Shown one piece after another: positions 8,650 through 19,748 of a stretch of DNA of 64,000 nucleotides; position 1 is the stretch's first letter, and each line of letters starts with the position of its first letter. Source of the stretch: Streptomyces endophytica (GTDB lineage: Bacteria; Actinomycetota; Actinomycetes; Streptomycetales; Streptomycetaceae). The stretch is taken from NCBI RefSeq assembly GCF_026153355.1, contig NZ_CP110636.1:1798001-1862000 (forward strand), given 5' to 3'. The position numbers and the translations under genes were made by a program. The notes beneath the pieces are model-generated. The model did no database searches, was not told the origin of the DNA, and saw only the letters and a list, made by a program, of their open reading frames with translations.

Positions 8650-8874
8650 ATGACGAAAACAGCCAAGGGAATCGAAGTCGAGGGCACCGTCGTCGACTGC
8701 CTGCGCAACGCCACCTTCACGGTGGAGCTCCAGAGCGGGCACACGGTCCTCGCGCACATCAGCGGGAAGATACGGAAGAACTACATCAAAATCCTGCCGC
8801 AGGACCGGGTGCTCGTGGAGCTCAGCCCGTACGACCTCACCCGCGGCCGGATCGTCTTCCGCTACCGGTCGTAG
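8650..8874 (+). CDS. infA: Translation initiation factor IF-1 (second copy)
   Basis: A 74-aa protein with the S1/OB-fold IF-1 family pattern: [20 protein letters not shown], then [20 protein letters not shown], then [19 protein letters not shown] with RIVFRYRS at the end. This is full length for IF-1 (~72 aa). IF-1 binds the 30S A site and assists initiation. The canonical actinobacterial infA lies in the ribosomal protein cluster next to rpmJ/rpsM, so this isolated gene beside a GNAT gene should be a paralogue. The RBS GAGAGAACATG (AAGTGAGAGA) precedes the ATG. Confidence 0.9.
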   Translation: MTKTAKGIEVEGTVVDCLRNATFTVELQSGHTVLAHISGKIRKNYIKILPQDRVLVELSPYDLTRGRIVFRYRS

Positions 8875-8901
8875 CGGCTGGCCAGGCGGTACCGGGCGGT
8901 A

Positions 8902-8928
8902 CCGGGCGCCCGTGGGACGGGCGCCCGG
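8902..8928. terminator. Bidirectional hairpin between infA and acyl-CoA synthetase
   Basis: A perfect 12-bp inverted repeat (8902-8913 with 8917-8928) with a GGG loop sits between two convergent genes, 28 bp after infA and 11 bp before the end of the minus-strand gene. It is a likely shared terminator of the U-less Streptomyces type. Confidence 0.7.
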
Positions 8929-8939
8929 TTGGGGCCGGT

Positions 8940-10588
8940 TCAGGCCAGCAGCGTCACGTCCAGCTCGCCGTCCGCGTACTGCCGCCGCAGCACCTTCTTG
9001 TCGAACTTGCCCACGCTGGTCTTGGGCACCACCGGGATCACCGCCCAGCGCTCCGGCAGCTGCCAGCGGGCGATCCGCTCGCCGAGGAACGCCTTGAGGT
9101 CCTCGTAGCCGATGGTCGCGCCCTCGTTCAGGACGACGGTCGCCAGCGGCCGCTCGCCCCACTTGTCGTCCGGTACGGCGACCACCGCGGCCTCCGTGAC
9201 GTCCGGGTGCGCCATCAGGTGGTTCTCCAGCTCGACCGAGGAGATCCACTCGCCGCCGGATTTGATGACGTCCTTGGCGCGGTCGGTCAGGGTCAGATAG
9301 CCGTCCGGGGTGATGGTGCCGACGTCTCCGGTGCGCAGCCAGCCGTCGGGGCTGAACTTGTCGTCGGGGCGCAGCGGTTCGCCCTGGGCGCCGCCGTAGT
9401 AGGCACCGGCGATCCACGGGCCGCGGACCTCCAGCTCGCCGGCCGCGGCGCCGTCGTGCGGCAGCTGCGCGCCGTCCGGGCCGATCAGCCGGGCCTCGAC
9501 GGAGGCGGCGAAGCGGCCCTGCGTGGCGCGGTAGTCCCACTCCGCCTCGCCGCTCACCCCGGCCGGCGGGTGCGAGACGGAGCCCAGCGGCGAGGTCTCG
9601 GTCATGCCCCAGGCGTGCACGACACGGATGCCGTGCCGTTCCTCGAACCGCGCATCAGGGCGGGCGGGCAGGCGGAGCCGCCGATGACGACGGTCCGCAG
9701 ACAGGAAACGTCCCGCTTGGTCGCGTCCAGTTCGGCGAGCAGGCCCTGCCAGATGGTGGGGACCGCGGCGCCGATGGTGGGCCGTACGGTCTCGATCATC
9801 TCGGCGAGCGGGGCGGGCTGCAGGAAGCGGTCCGGCATCAGCAGCGAGGCGCCGGCCATGAAGGCGGCGTGCGGCAGGCCCCAGGCGTTGACGTGGAACA
9901 TCGGCACGACGGGCAGCGTGATGTCGCGTGTCGAGAGCGCGAACGCCTCCGCGCTGTTGACCTGCAGCGAGTGCAGGTAGAGCGAACGGTGGCTGTAGAG
10001 CACGCCCTTGGGGTCGCCGGTGGTGCCGGAGGTGTAACAGAGGGCCGCGGCGTCCCGTTCGTCGAGCTCCGGCCAGTCGTACGTCTCCGGGCGGTCGGCG
10101 ATGAGTTCCTCGTAGTCGTGCACCCGGGCCCGCGCGCCGTCCAGGACGGACCGGTCGCCGGGGCCGACGACCACGATGTGCCGGAGGGTCTCCAGCTGGG
10201 GCAGCAGCGGGGCGAGCAGTGGCAGCAGGCTGCCGTTGACGAGGACGACCCGGTCCTCGGCGTGGTTGATGATCCACACCAGCTGTTCGGCGGGCAGCCG
10301 CAGGTTGAGGGTGTGCAGCACCGCCCCCATGGAGGGGATGGCGAGGTACGCCTCCATGTGTTCGGCGTTGTTCCACATCAGCGTGCCGACCCGGTCCTCG
10401 TCGGCCACGGACAGCTCGTCGCGCAGCGCGTGGGCCAGCTGGGCGGCCCGGCGGCCGATCTCGGCGAAGCTGCGGCGGTGCGGTGCGCCGCCCGTCCAGG
10501 TGGTCACCTGGGACTGACCGTGGACCGTGGATCCGTGGGTCAGAATCCGTGAGATCAGCAGCGGTACGTCCTGCATCGTGCTGTACAC
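8940..10588 (-). CDS. Acyl-CoA synthetase / AMP-dependent ligase (FadD-like), one apparent frameshift
   Basis: The ~549-aa protein starts at GTG 10588 with GGGAGG 6 nt upstream. The N-terminal frame contains the AMP-binding P-loop [20 protein letters not shown] and motif [17 protein letters not shown]. The C-terminal frame contains [54 protein letters not shown] and the catalytic Lys region [12 protein letters not shown]. Together they are a complete ANL-family medium/long-chain fatty acyl-CoA ligase. The frame changes near 9660, between CPPALM and [11 protein letters not shown]. It is alone on the minus strand; a small palindrome at 10648-10663 may be its operator. Confidence 0.85.
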
Positions 10589-10647
10589 CAGGGGCCTCCC
10601 AAGACAGCGGCCGTTACGCGAGGGTAATTTCCTGGTGATTCTGCTGG

Positions 10648-10663
10648 CATACCACGCGGTATG
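10648..10663. promoter_or_regulatory. Putative operator upstream of the acyl-CoA synthetase
   Basis: CATACC-ACGC-GGTATG is a perfect 6-bp palindrome with a 4-nt spacer, 60 bp upstream of the synthetase start. Its form fits TetR-family sites that control fatty-acid genes. No regulator gene is adjacent, so this is tentative. Confidence 0.35.
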
Positions 10664-10862
10664 TCACTAGCCGGCGAGCACGAGACTGATTTCCTCCTTC
10701 TGTTCGGTTACCTGCGTGCCGCGTTCCGTCACCCGCGTCCCGGCCGGGACACCGGCCGGGCGTTCACCCACAGGGATGGCCCGCCGGGCGGGTTGCTTGT
10801 GCGGGGCCGGGGCGGGCCGCACGCTGGCGGGCAACCCGTCACCTCTGCTCACTGGAGCCCTC

Positions 10863-11099
10863 ATGCGCCCCCACCTCCGCCGTTGCCTCGTCCTCGCCGC
10901 CCTGGGCGGTGTCAGCGTGCTGGCGTCGGGCACCGTCCAGGCGGCGCCGCGGACCACCGAGGTCCTGCGGCCGGCCGACGGCGGCGCCGCGTCCGGGCAC
11001 CGGCCGTTCGGCGGGCAGTTCGACCCGGTCGTCGGGCACGGCGGAGGGGTGGTCGCGGGCGGCGGGCAACTGCTGGTCAGCCGGGCCGGCGGGGCCTGA
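10863..11099 (+). CDS. Small secreted protein (78 aa), hypothetical
   Basis: The ATG is preceded by CTGGAGCCCTC (GGAG site). The first ~28 residues form a signal peptide (MRPHLRRCLVLAALGG, then an Ala/Val core ending VQAA). The mature part is ~50 residues, Gly-rich (GHGGGVVAGGGQLLVSRAGGA), with no Cys. No family is recognised. The layout resembles the N-terminal half of the SSI-like gene at 2.5 kb (signal peptide, then a Gly-rich region), but no inhibitor domain follows. Confidence 0.55.
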   Translation: MRPHLRRCLVLAALGGVSVLASGTVQAAPRTTEVLRPADGGAASGHRPFGGQFDPVVGHGGGVVAGGGQLLVSRAGGA

Positions 11100-11147
11100 G
11101 CCGGGGCGGCACGGCCCGCCCGGTCCGGATCCGCCGCGCCCCCGCCC

Positions 11148-12982
11148 TCAGGCCCGTGGCTCGACCGTCGGCAGCAGCGCCTGGAGGACCAGCACCGACA
11201 GATCGTCCTCCACCGGGCCGGTGCCGAAGTCGTGCGCCGCGCGCCGTACGTGCTCGGCCAGCGCCTTGGCGCCCAGCCCGAGGCCGTCCCGGAGCACCCG
11301 GATCAGTCCGTCGTTGTCGTCCAACTGCCAGTTGCCGCACCGGCGTTCGGTGACCCCGTCGGTGACGCAGAGCAGCGTCTCGCCGGGCCGCAGGTCGAAG
11401 GAGCTGGCCTGGTACTCGGTGCCCTCGTCGATGCCGAGCAGCATCTGCGGTTCGGAGGCCGGCTCGACGGTGCCGTCGACGAACATGTGCAGCGGCGGCG
11501 GATGCCCTGCGCTGGCGACCGTACAGCGGGCTCCGGGCACGCCGGGGTCGACCTCCAGCTCGCCGTAGAGGAGGCTCAGAAAGCGGGTACCGGCCTGCTC
11601 GCCGCCCAGTTCCAGGGCCTCGGCGGTCTCCTCGGCCATGGCGAGGTTCAGCCGGCCGAGGACGGACTCCACGCCGTGCCCCTCGCGGCCAGCAGCCGGA
11701 CGAGGTGCCGGGCCAGTCCGGTGACGGACATCGCCTCGGGGTCCTTGCCCTGGACGTCGCCGAGCAGAAAGCACCAGCGGCGGCCGCCCATGGGGAACAC
11801 GTCGTAGAAGTCGCCGCCGACGGTCTGCCCCTCGCCGTGCGGCTCGTAGACGATCGCGGTGTCCACGCCCTCGATGCTGGCCAGTGAGGCGGGCAGCTGG
11901 CGGCGCTGGAGGGCCAGGCTGATGGTGGTCTGCCGGGTGTACTGGCGGGCGTGTGGACGGCCTGGGCGACCCGCCGCGCGACGTCCTCGACCATCCGCAC
12001 CACGGTGTCGGTCATCCGCAGCTGTCCGGCCCGGCCGAGCAGCAGGACGCCCTGTTCGGTGTCGCGGGCGGTGAGCGGGAAGGCGAGCGCCGAGCCGCCC
12101 GCCGGGGACGCGCCGGCGTGTTCCGGCCAGGGCCAGGGGTGCCGCCGGTGCGGAACATCTCACGGGGCGGGTCGCGCTCCAGGTCGGCGCGGAGGGGCGG
12201 GATCCGCCGCTCGTCGACGTGCCAGACGCGGGACAGCTGCCGTCCGCCGCCCTCGGTGCTCAGCCAGATGGCACACCAGTCGGCGAGCCGGGGACCAGCA
12301 GCTGGGCGGCGAGCGCGGTGACCATGTCCTGGTCGAGCTGGCCGGCCAGCAGCTCGCTGGTCTCGGCGAGGAAGGACGGGCCGCCGCGGTCGGCCCATTC
12401 GGCGGCGTGCGCGGCGGGGGCCGCCCGGTCACCGGGTGGGTGGGGCGGGGCGGGGGCTCGGCGCGGTGTTCCTGGGGCGGCGGGCTGACCGGTTCGCCCT
12501 CGGTGGCCTCCAGCCGGAACCAGACCGTCTTGACCGCCCTGCGGTAGGTGACGCCCCAGGACTCCGCCAGCGCGCTGACCAGCTGGAGGCCGTATCCGGC
12601 TCTCCCGTGCGGGCGTCCACCCGCCGCGCACGCCCGGGCGGGGTGGCGGTCGGAGACCTCCAGGACCACGCCACACCGTCGCCGGCCGTCCCCGTTTCGG
12701 GGTCGGGCGGCGGGCCGTGTTCCAGGCGGCAGGTCACGTCGATGTCGGTGCCGGCGTACATCACGGCGTTGGTGACCAGCTCACTGGTGAGCAGTACCGC
12801 GGTGTAGATCAGTTCGGAGGTGATCGCCGGGGCGCCCGGTCCGGCGGTGGCGGACGGTGCGGCGGCCCGTTCGGTGAGCAGCGCACGGACGAATTTGCGC
12901 GCACCGGAGCTGCGAGCTGGTTGGCCGGCAGACCCTTCCGGGAAACGGTTTCCGTCGCGTACGGGCTGGACAGCGCTGCCAC
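11148..12982 (-). pseudogene. SpoIIE-type PP2C phosphatase with N-terminal RsbW-like ATPase and GAF-like region, multiply frameshifted
   Basis: Read across frames, the gene encodes an HATPase/anti-sigma-like domain (KFVRALLTERAAA, SELIYTAVLLTSELVTNAVM, AGYGLQLVSALAESWGV with VKTVWFRLEA). A GAF-like middle follows (WCAIWLSTEGGGRQLSRVW, ARDTEQGVLLLGRAGQLRMT), then a SpoIIE/PP2C domain (AIVYEPHGEGQTVGGDFYDV, CFLLGDVQGKDPEA, VASAGHPPPL, ETLLCVTDGVTE, VEDDLSVLVLQAL). At least six frame changes occur (near 11.69, 11.95, 12.13, 12.29, 12.43 and 12.67 kb, probably another near 12.92 kb). The catalytic motifs are intact, so the family is certain; whether the gene is truly dead or badly sequenced is not. 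Proposed start GTG at 12982, divergent from osaA. Confidence 0.7.
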
Positions 12983-13106
12983 TACGGGCCCCTGATATAC
13001 CGGGAGAAAGTAATTACGAGCGCTTTATACTATGTCATACCCGCCCCAAAAGGATCTCTCGCGGAAATGTAGCTCTCCACATCGATCATTGGGGGGAGGG
13101 TGCGTC

Positions 13107-16100
13107 ATGGCTCCTGACCCGCCCCAGCCGGATGGCAACGGCCAGTGGGTGCGTACGCGCGAGCTGCGGCCGCTGCTCGCGGCGATGAACGCGCTGCGCG
13201 ACGGGGACTTCACCAGCCGGGTGGCGATCCCGGAGGGCTCCTCCGCGGACGGTCTCCTGGCGGACCTGGCCGGAGCCCTCAACCAGATCGTGACCCGCAA
13301 CGCCCATCTGTCGTCGGAACTCCAACGGGTGCGCGGGGAGATCATCCGGCAGGGCCGGCTGGACGAGCGGATCTCCGCCAGCCCCGGCCAGGGCGCGTGG
13401 ACGACCAGCATCGAGGCGGCCAACACCGTGCTGGACGCGCTGGTGGTGCCGCTGGCCAAGGCGACCGGGTGCTGGACGCGGTGGCCGACGGCGATCTGAC
13501 CCAGCACGTCGAGCTGCACGACGGCAGCCGGGAGCTGCGCGGCGATCTGCGCCGTCTGGGCAGCGGGGTCAACCGCATGGTCGACCAGCTGTCCCTGTTC
13601 ACCGGCGAGGTCACCCGGGTCGCCCGTGAGGTCGGCACCGAGGGCCGGCTGGGCGGCCGGGCCAAGGTCCAGGGGCTGTCCGGCGACTGGCTGCACGTGA
13701 CCGAGGCGGTCAACACCATGGCGTCGCGGCTGACCGCGCAGGTGCGGGACATCGCGGTGGTCACCACTGCGGTGGCGCGCGGCGACCTGACCCAGCAGGT
13801 GACGGTCGAGGCCACCGGCGAGCTGCTGGAGCTGAAGCTGACCGTCAACAAGATGGTGGACCAACTGCGGGCCTTCGCCGACGAGGTCACCCGGGTCGCC
13901 CGCGAGGTCGGCACCGAAGGCCAGCTGGGCGGCCGCGCCCAGGTCAGGGGCGTATCCGGGGTCTGGAAGGACCTCACCGACAACGTCAACTTCATGGCGT
14001 CCAACCTGACCTGGCAGGTCCGCAACATCGCGCAGGTGACCACGGCTGTCGCCAACGGTGACCTGAGCCAGAAGATCACCGTGGACGCGCGCGGCGAGAT
14101 CCTGGAGCTGAAGTCGACGATCAACACCATGGTCGACCAGCTCTCCGCCTTCGCCGACGAGGTGACCCGCGTCGCCCGCGAGGTCGGCACCGAAGGCCAG
14201 CTGGGCGGCCGCGCCCAGGTCAGGGGCGTATCCGGGGTCTGGAAGGACCTCACGGAGAGCGTCAACTTCATGGCCGACAACCTGACGTCCCAGGTCCGCA
14301 ACATCGCCCAGGTCGCCACCGCGGTCGCGGAGGGCGACCTCGGCAAGAAGATCACCGTCGAGGCGAAGGGCGAGATCCTCGAACTGAAGTCGACGATCAA
14401 CACCATGGTCGACCAGCTCTCCGCCTTCGCCGACGAGGTCACCCGCGTCGCCCGCGAGGTCGGCACCGAGGGCAACCTGGGCGGTCAGGCGCAGGTCAGG
14501 GGCGCGTCCGGGGTCTGGAAGGACCTCACCGACAACGTCAACTCGATGGCGCTCAACCTGACGTCCCAGGTCCGCAACATCGCGCAGGTGACCACGGCCG
14601 TCGCCAACGGTGACCTGTCCAAGAAGATCGACGTCGACGCCCGCGGCGAGATCCTCGAACTCAAGGAAACCGTCAACACCATGGTCCAGCAGCTGCGGGC
14701 GTTCGCCGACGAGGTCACCCGGGTCGCCCGCGAGGTCGGCACCGAAGGCCGGCTCGGCGGCCGCGCCCAGGTCCACGGTGTGTCCGGCGTCTGGAAGAAC
14801 CTCACCGACAACGTCAACTCGATGGCCGACAACCTGACGTCCCAGGTCCGCAACATCGCCCAGGTCGCCACCGCCGTCGCCAAGGGCGACCTGTCCAAGA
14901 AGATCGACGTCGACGCCCGCGGCGAGATCCTCGAACTCAAGACGACGATCAACACCATGGTCGACACCCTCTCCTCCTTCTCCTCCGAGGTGACCCGCGT
15001 CGCCCGCGAGGTCGGCAGCGAGGGACAACTGGGCGGCCAGGCCCGGGTCGAGGGCGTCTACGGCACCTGGAAGCGGCTGACCACCAGCGTCAACGACCTG
15101 GCCCTGAACCTGACGACGCAGGTGCGCGCGATCGCCGAGGTGGCCAGCGCGGTCACCCAGGGCGACATGTCCGGCTCGATCACCGTGGACGCCCAGGGTG
15201 AGGTCGCCGCGCTGAAGAACAACATCAACCTGATGGTCGCCAACCTCCGCGAGACCACCCGCGCCAAGGACTGGCTGGAATCCAACCTCGCCCGTATCGC
15301 CAGCCTCATGCAGGGCCACCGCGACCTGGTCGAGGTCGCCGACCTGATCCTGCGCGAGCTGACCCCGCTGGTGAACGCGCAGTTCGGCGCGTTCTTCCTG
15401 GCCGAGGCGGGCGCCGAGCCGGGCGAGGGCCTGGAGCTGATCGCCGGTTACGGCACCGGCCAGCCCGAGGGCCGGCGCTCCCTGCCGCGGCTGCGCCTGG
15501 GCACCCCCGGCTGGGGGCTGATCACCCAGGCCGCCATGGAGAAGAAGCGGATCGTGGTCGACTCCGCACCGCCCGACTACATCACCATCAGCTCCGGCCT
15601 GGGCGCCGCCGCCCCGGCCAGCATCGTCATCCTGCCGGTGCTCTTCGAGGACCAGGTGCTCGGCGTCATCGAGCTGGCGTCCTTCAGCCGCTTCAGCGAC
15701 GTCCACCTCGCCTTCATCGACCAGTTCGTGAACACCATCGGGGTGTCCATCAACACCATCATCGCCAACTCCCGCACCGAATCGCTGCTTTCGGAATCCC
15801 AGCGGCTCACCGCCGAACTCCGCCAGCGTTCCGACGAATTGCAGCTCACCAACGCCGAGCTGGAGGAGAAGGCGGCACTCCTCGCCACCTCCTCGCAGTA
15901 CAAGTCCGAATTCCTGGCGAACATGTCGCACGAGCTGCGCACCCCGCTGAATTCCCTGCTGGTGCTCTCCCGGCTCCTCGCCGACAACCCCGAGGGGCGG
16001 CTCTCCGCGCAGGAGGTGGAATTCGCGGTCACCATCCACCGCGCCGGCTCCGACCTGCTCCAGCTGATCAACGACATCCTCGACCTGTCGAAGATCGAGG

Positions 16101-17509
16101 CCGGCCGGATGGACGTCCACCCCAAGCCGCTGCGCTCATCAAACTCCTCGACTACGTCCGCGCGACCTTCCGGCCGCTCACCGTCGACCGCGGCCTCACC
16201 TTCGACGTCAAGGTCGCCGACGACGTCCCCGAGGAACTGTTCTCCGACGAACAGCGCCTCCAGCAGATCCTCCGCAACCTCCTCTCCAACGCGGTGAAAT
16301 TCACCTCCGCCGGCGGCGTGGAACTCCTCGTGGCACGCGTTTCCGGCCGGCATTTCGAGGAGGAATCGCTGCGCACCGCCGACGACGTCGTCGCGTTCTC
16401 CGTCAAGGACACCGGTATCGGCATTCCGGCGGAGAAACTCGGCGGAATCTTCGAGGCGTTCCAGCAGTCCGAGGGCACCACCAACCGCAAATACGGCGGC
16501 ACCGGCCTGGGCCTGTCCATCAGCCGCGACATGGCGGCGCTGCTCGGCGGCCGGATCACCGCCGAGAGCGAACCCGACGTCGGCTCGACCTTCACCCTCT
16601 ACGTCCCGGCCCGCTACACCGCACCGCTCCCGGCCCCCGCCCCGGCAGCCTCACCCCGGCCCGTCGACGGCACCGAGCCCAGGCCCAACGGCGGTCCCGA
16701 GAGCCGCCCCACCGGCGCGGCGGAGCACCGTCCGGGCGGCGGAAGCGCCCGCGGAACCGGGCTCGCCCCCGCGTCCAGGGGCGCACCGGCTGCCCCGTCC
16801 GCCCCCGGCGGGCGGCCACGGCCCGTCGAGGGGCGAGGTCTTCGCCGGCCGGGCCGAGCCGGCCGCCTCCCGTACGGGCCCCCGCTCGGCCGACGGCGGC
16901 GACGTGACCTGGCCCGAGACCACCCGCCTGAAGGACTGGCTGAGCGGGCGCGCCGGCCAGATCCTGGCGAACCGCCGGATCCTCATCGTCGACGACGACA
17001 TCCGCAACGTCTTCGCGCTCACCCACGTACTGGGCCGGGTCGGCATCAATGTGAAATACGCCGAGAACGGCCGCGAGGGCCTGGAAGTTCTCGACCGGAC
17101 ACCGGACGTCTCTCTGGTGCTGATGGACATCATGATGCCGGAAATGGATGGTTACGAGATGATCAAGGCGATCCGACAAGCCCCCCGATTCGCGGACCTG
17201 CCGGTCATCGCGCTCACCGCGAAGGCCATGCCCGGCGACCGCGAAAAGGCGATCGAAAGCGGCGCCAACGATTACATCCCGAAACCGGTGGACGTGGACC
17301 GCCTCCTTTCGGTGATCTGCCACTTGCTGGACCCGAATCCGGCCGAGGATTCCGGGAACGGCTGCGAGCCGGCCGGCGGGGACGGGGCCGGGGAGACCGG
17401 CCGGCAGGACGACAGCGGAACGGCGGCCGGGGCGCTCGATGGCCCGGAAACGCCGCGCACACCTGAGGACCAGGAAGCGGCCGGACCGGAGTCAGGACGG
17501 CGGTCATGA
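13107..17509 (+). CDS. osaA: HAMP-repeat hybrid histidine kinase (OsaA/Nik1-like), three apparent frameshifts
   Basis: Start ATG 13107 after GGGAGGG. About 1467 aa when frames are joined. An N-terminal non-repeat HAMP-like unit is followed by about seven HAMP repeats of 92 residues (13.5-15.25 kb, marked by [12 protein letters not shown], VNxM and QVRNIAQV). Next come a GAF domain (~15.35-15.8 kb), a coiled-coil linker, HisKA (phospho-acceptor in [12 protein letters not shown]), HATPase ([28 protein letters not shown]), a Pro/Ala linker and a receiver ([27 protein letters not shown]). The frame changes near 13.47, 16.13 and 16.84 kb. There is no membrane segment, so the sensor is cytosolic. 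Architecture and the coupled regulator match Streptomyces OsaA (osmotic adaptation) and fungal group III kinases. The stop overlaps the osaB start (ATGA). Confidence 0.8.
13560..15250 (+). repeat. Tandem 276-bp HAMP-coding repeats
   Basis: Inside the kinase gene the DNA repeats with a 276-bp period (92 codons). Blocks such as the stretches coding [12 protein letters not shown] and NTMVDQL are nearly identical at the DNA level in neighbouring copies. This suggests recent duplication or gene conversion between units. Confidence 0.7.
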
Positions 17510-18443
17510 CGACGGCACCGGACACCACTTCGAGCATCCTCATCGTCGATGACATGGAGGAGAACCTCGTCGCGCTGGAGGCCGTGCTGGGCTCCCTCAC
17601 CCAGAAGGTCGTGCGCGCACGCTCCGGCGAAGAGGCCCTCAAGGCAATGCTGCGCGAGGAATTCGCGGTGGTCCTCATCGACGTCCTGATGCCCGGCATG
17701 AACGGTTTCGAGACCGCGGCCAACATCAAGGGCCTGGACCAGACGAAAGACGTGCCCATCATTCTGCTCACCGGCGCCTCGGTCGATCCCAATTACGCCT
17801 ACCGCGGCTACACCGTCGGCGCCGCCGACTTCCTCATCAAGCCCTTCGACCCCTGGCTCCTGCGTACCAAGGTGAACGTCTTCCTGGACCTCCACCGCAA
17901 GAACCGCCAACTGGCCGCCCAGGCAGAACAATTGAAACGCCTGCTGACGAACGAGAACCGTCCGGGCGCGGCCGAATCGGAACAGGCGGCGGATGAGGCT
18001 CATGGGCCGAAGCAGATCCGTGGGTTGGAGGAGGCTGGTGGGCCGGAGGGGGCTGGTGGGCCGGAGAGGGCTGGTGAACCGGAGAGGGCCGGTGAACCGG
18101 AGGGGGCCCGCAAGTCCGCTGGCGTACCGGAGAGCTCGGCAGCATCCGCGCCCACCACCGCCGCATCGGCCACCTCGGCGACATCCGCCACGTCTGCGGA
18201 GCCCACGGCCCCGGGGAGGCCGAGGTGGCCGGCGGCCCTCCTGAAGGCCCCGTCCCGCACCCGACGACACCCACGGCCCTCACCCCCGGCGATGCGGCCC
18301 ATCTGGCGGACATCGCCGGGCAGTTGGCGGACCTGGAACTCCTCCTGCGCGACGCATCCTCGCTCGACCGCACCCACCTCGCCGACCGCGTCGCCGAACT
18401 GGAAACGGCGGTCGGCAGGCTACTGGTGAGCCACGAGGCGTAA
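17506..18443 (+). CDS. osaB: Response regulator with C-terminal coiled coil (OsaB-like), one apparent frameshift
   Basis: ATG 17506 overlaps the kinase stop, so the pair is translationally coupled. The receiver domain (residues ~6-125) has [13 protein letters not shown], the phospho-acceptor Asp in [19 protein letters not shown] and LIKPFDP. A helical region follows ([20 protein letters not shown]) and then an acidic Glu/Ala/Pro stretch with GPExAGEPE-type repeats (18.03-18.1 kb). The frame slips near 18.22 kb in a G/C run; the new frame gives a second coiled coil ([36 protein letters not shown]). There is no DNA-binding domain, so output must be by protein contact, as described for OsaB. Confidence 0.75.
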
Positions 18444-18613
18444 CGCAGGCCCCCGCCGGCCGCCGGGCCGGCCGCCGGACGGTTCGGGGGACGCGGGGCG
18501 GCCCCCACGCGCGACGGGCGGCCCCCGGGGGGGGACGTGCGATCCCTGGGCGTGACGGGCGGCGCTCCGCAGGCACGTGCGGGCGCCCCCCGGGCGTGAC
18601 GCGTCCTGGTCCG

Positions 18614-19008
18614 CTAGTCCGTGCGGTACGTCCCGCGCCCGGGCTCCTGCCCCGGCCCGCCCCGGAAGCGGTGGCGTCCCGGCTGCTCCGGCGGCCTGGG
18701 GATGTACGGGAGCCCGTCGTTCTGCGTTTCCCTCGTACGGCTCCAGGCGCGGCTCTGCGCCGCCTCGACGCGTGTGAGCTCGCCGCCCGGCTCCCGGGCC
18801 GCGTCGAATTCCTCCACGTCCTGACCGGTGACCGCCATCAGGTCGAGCAGCATCCGCTCCGCCAGATCAGGCTCCAGCTGAACCCCACCCCCTCGGAGCC
18901 CCAGCGCAGCACGAGCTCGGCGGCCCGGGTCAGGCCCTCTTCGGTGGCGGTGGGAAATGCCAGCGCCAGGGACGCCCGCACGATCTCCACCGCACTCTCA
19001 GCCTGCAT
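18614..19008 (-). CDS. Hypothetical protein (~131 aa), one apparent frameshift
   Basis: ATG at 19008 opens MQAESAVEIVRASLALAFPT, then TEEGLTRAAELVLRWGSEGV. At a GGGGGTGGGG run near 18.89 kb the sensible frame changes to QLEPDLAERMLLDLMAVTGQ, then DVEEFDAAREPGGEL, with an Arg/Gly/Pro-rich tail to 18614. The N-terminal half looks helical. I do not recognise the family. Coding is supported by GC-rich third positions and by the fit of the two halves around a homopolymer. Confidence 0.5.
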
Positions 19009-19025
19009 CGACCGCCACCCTCTCC

Positions 19026-19092
19026 CTGCTTACGGCTTACGGCTTACGGCTTACGGCCTGCGATCCCTACGGCCTGCGATCCCTATGGCTTG
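19026..19092. repeat. TTACGGC microsatellite and CTGCGATCCCTA repeats
   Basis: Four copies of CTTACGG-type heptamers are followed by two to three copies of GGCCTGCGATCCCTA, between two minus-strand genes. It is non-coding as far as I can see. Confidence 0.6.
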
Positions 19093-19748
19093 CGAGCAAT
19101 GCACACCACGCACAACCCGATGAGCGCCGCCGGCCGCATGTGGATACGCGTGGTGTCCTGTGCCTGGCGCAGGCACTCGTGCCGGTCGAGCTTGGAAAAC
19201 TGCTGGGTACTCATCGTGTCCCGGATGATGACTTCCCAGTGGTCCTGCGCCTTCATCCAGTCATTGCGGTGGGCGATGCGCACGAAGGCGTCCACGAAGG
19301 CCTGCTCCGCCAGTGTGCCGTGAAAGTAGTTCCCGAGGTAGTCGATCCGGGACGGCGGCCGGAGTCGTGCAGTCCAGGTACGTCGCTGGAACAGGGTGCT
19401 GGTGGAGATCGACTTCACGCTCTGGATGCGGGTCGCGATCACATGACCGGCCACCCCACCGATGACCGCCGGTACAGCCAGCCAGCCGATGACCGAGGCC
19501 AGCCACAGCAGGGTGTGGTCCGGGGGATCGATGAGGGTGAACGTCCGGTAGACCTCGCTCGGGCTCGCCGCCCGGGAGGCGAAGACGGACAGCAGGGTGA
19601 TGCCGACCGCGAAGGGGATTCCCCAGTCGATCACCCACTGGGTGAGCCCGGCCAGTGCCTTACGGGAACGCCACAGCCGCCGCACCCTCCCCCTCGCGCG
19701 TACCGGTGGCAGCGCCAGAGCCATGGGTATAGGGATCGGATTGTTCAC
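19083..19748 (-). CDS. Membrane protein, hypothetical (DUF6313-like)
   Basis: About 221 aa from a GTG at 19748 (ATG at 19724 is an alternative). There are two clear membrane helices: GIPFAVGITLLSVFASRA, and TLLWLASVIGWLAVPAVIGG with VAGHVIATRI. A C-terminal cytosolic part follows (YLGNYFHGTLAEQAFVDAF, QDHWEVIIRDTMSTQQFSK), and a short hydrophobic end (ALIGLCVVCIARKP). Similar proteins occur in streptomycetes; the DUF assignment is from memory and uncertain. No function is known. Confidence 0.6.
   Translation of the reverse strand: MNNPIPIPMALALPPVRARGRVRRLWRSRKALAGLTQWVIDWGIPFAVGITLLSVFASRAASPSEVYRTFTLIDPPDHTLLWLASVIGWLAVPAVIGGVAGHVIATRIQSVKSISTSTLFQRRTWTARLRPPSRIDYLGNYFHGTLAEQAFVDAFVRIAHRNDWMKAQDHWEVIIRDTMSTQQFSKLDRHECLRQAQDTTRIHMRPAALIGLCVVCIARKP

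Noticed and set aside
13025..16120. 1031-codon open frame on the minus strand opposite osaA
   Set aside because: It mirrors the HAMP repeats and has no recognisable domain; the plus strand is plainly a histidine kinase.
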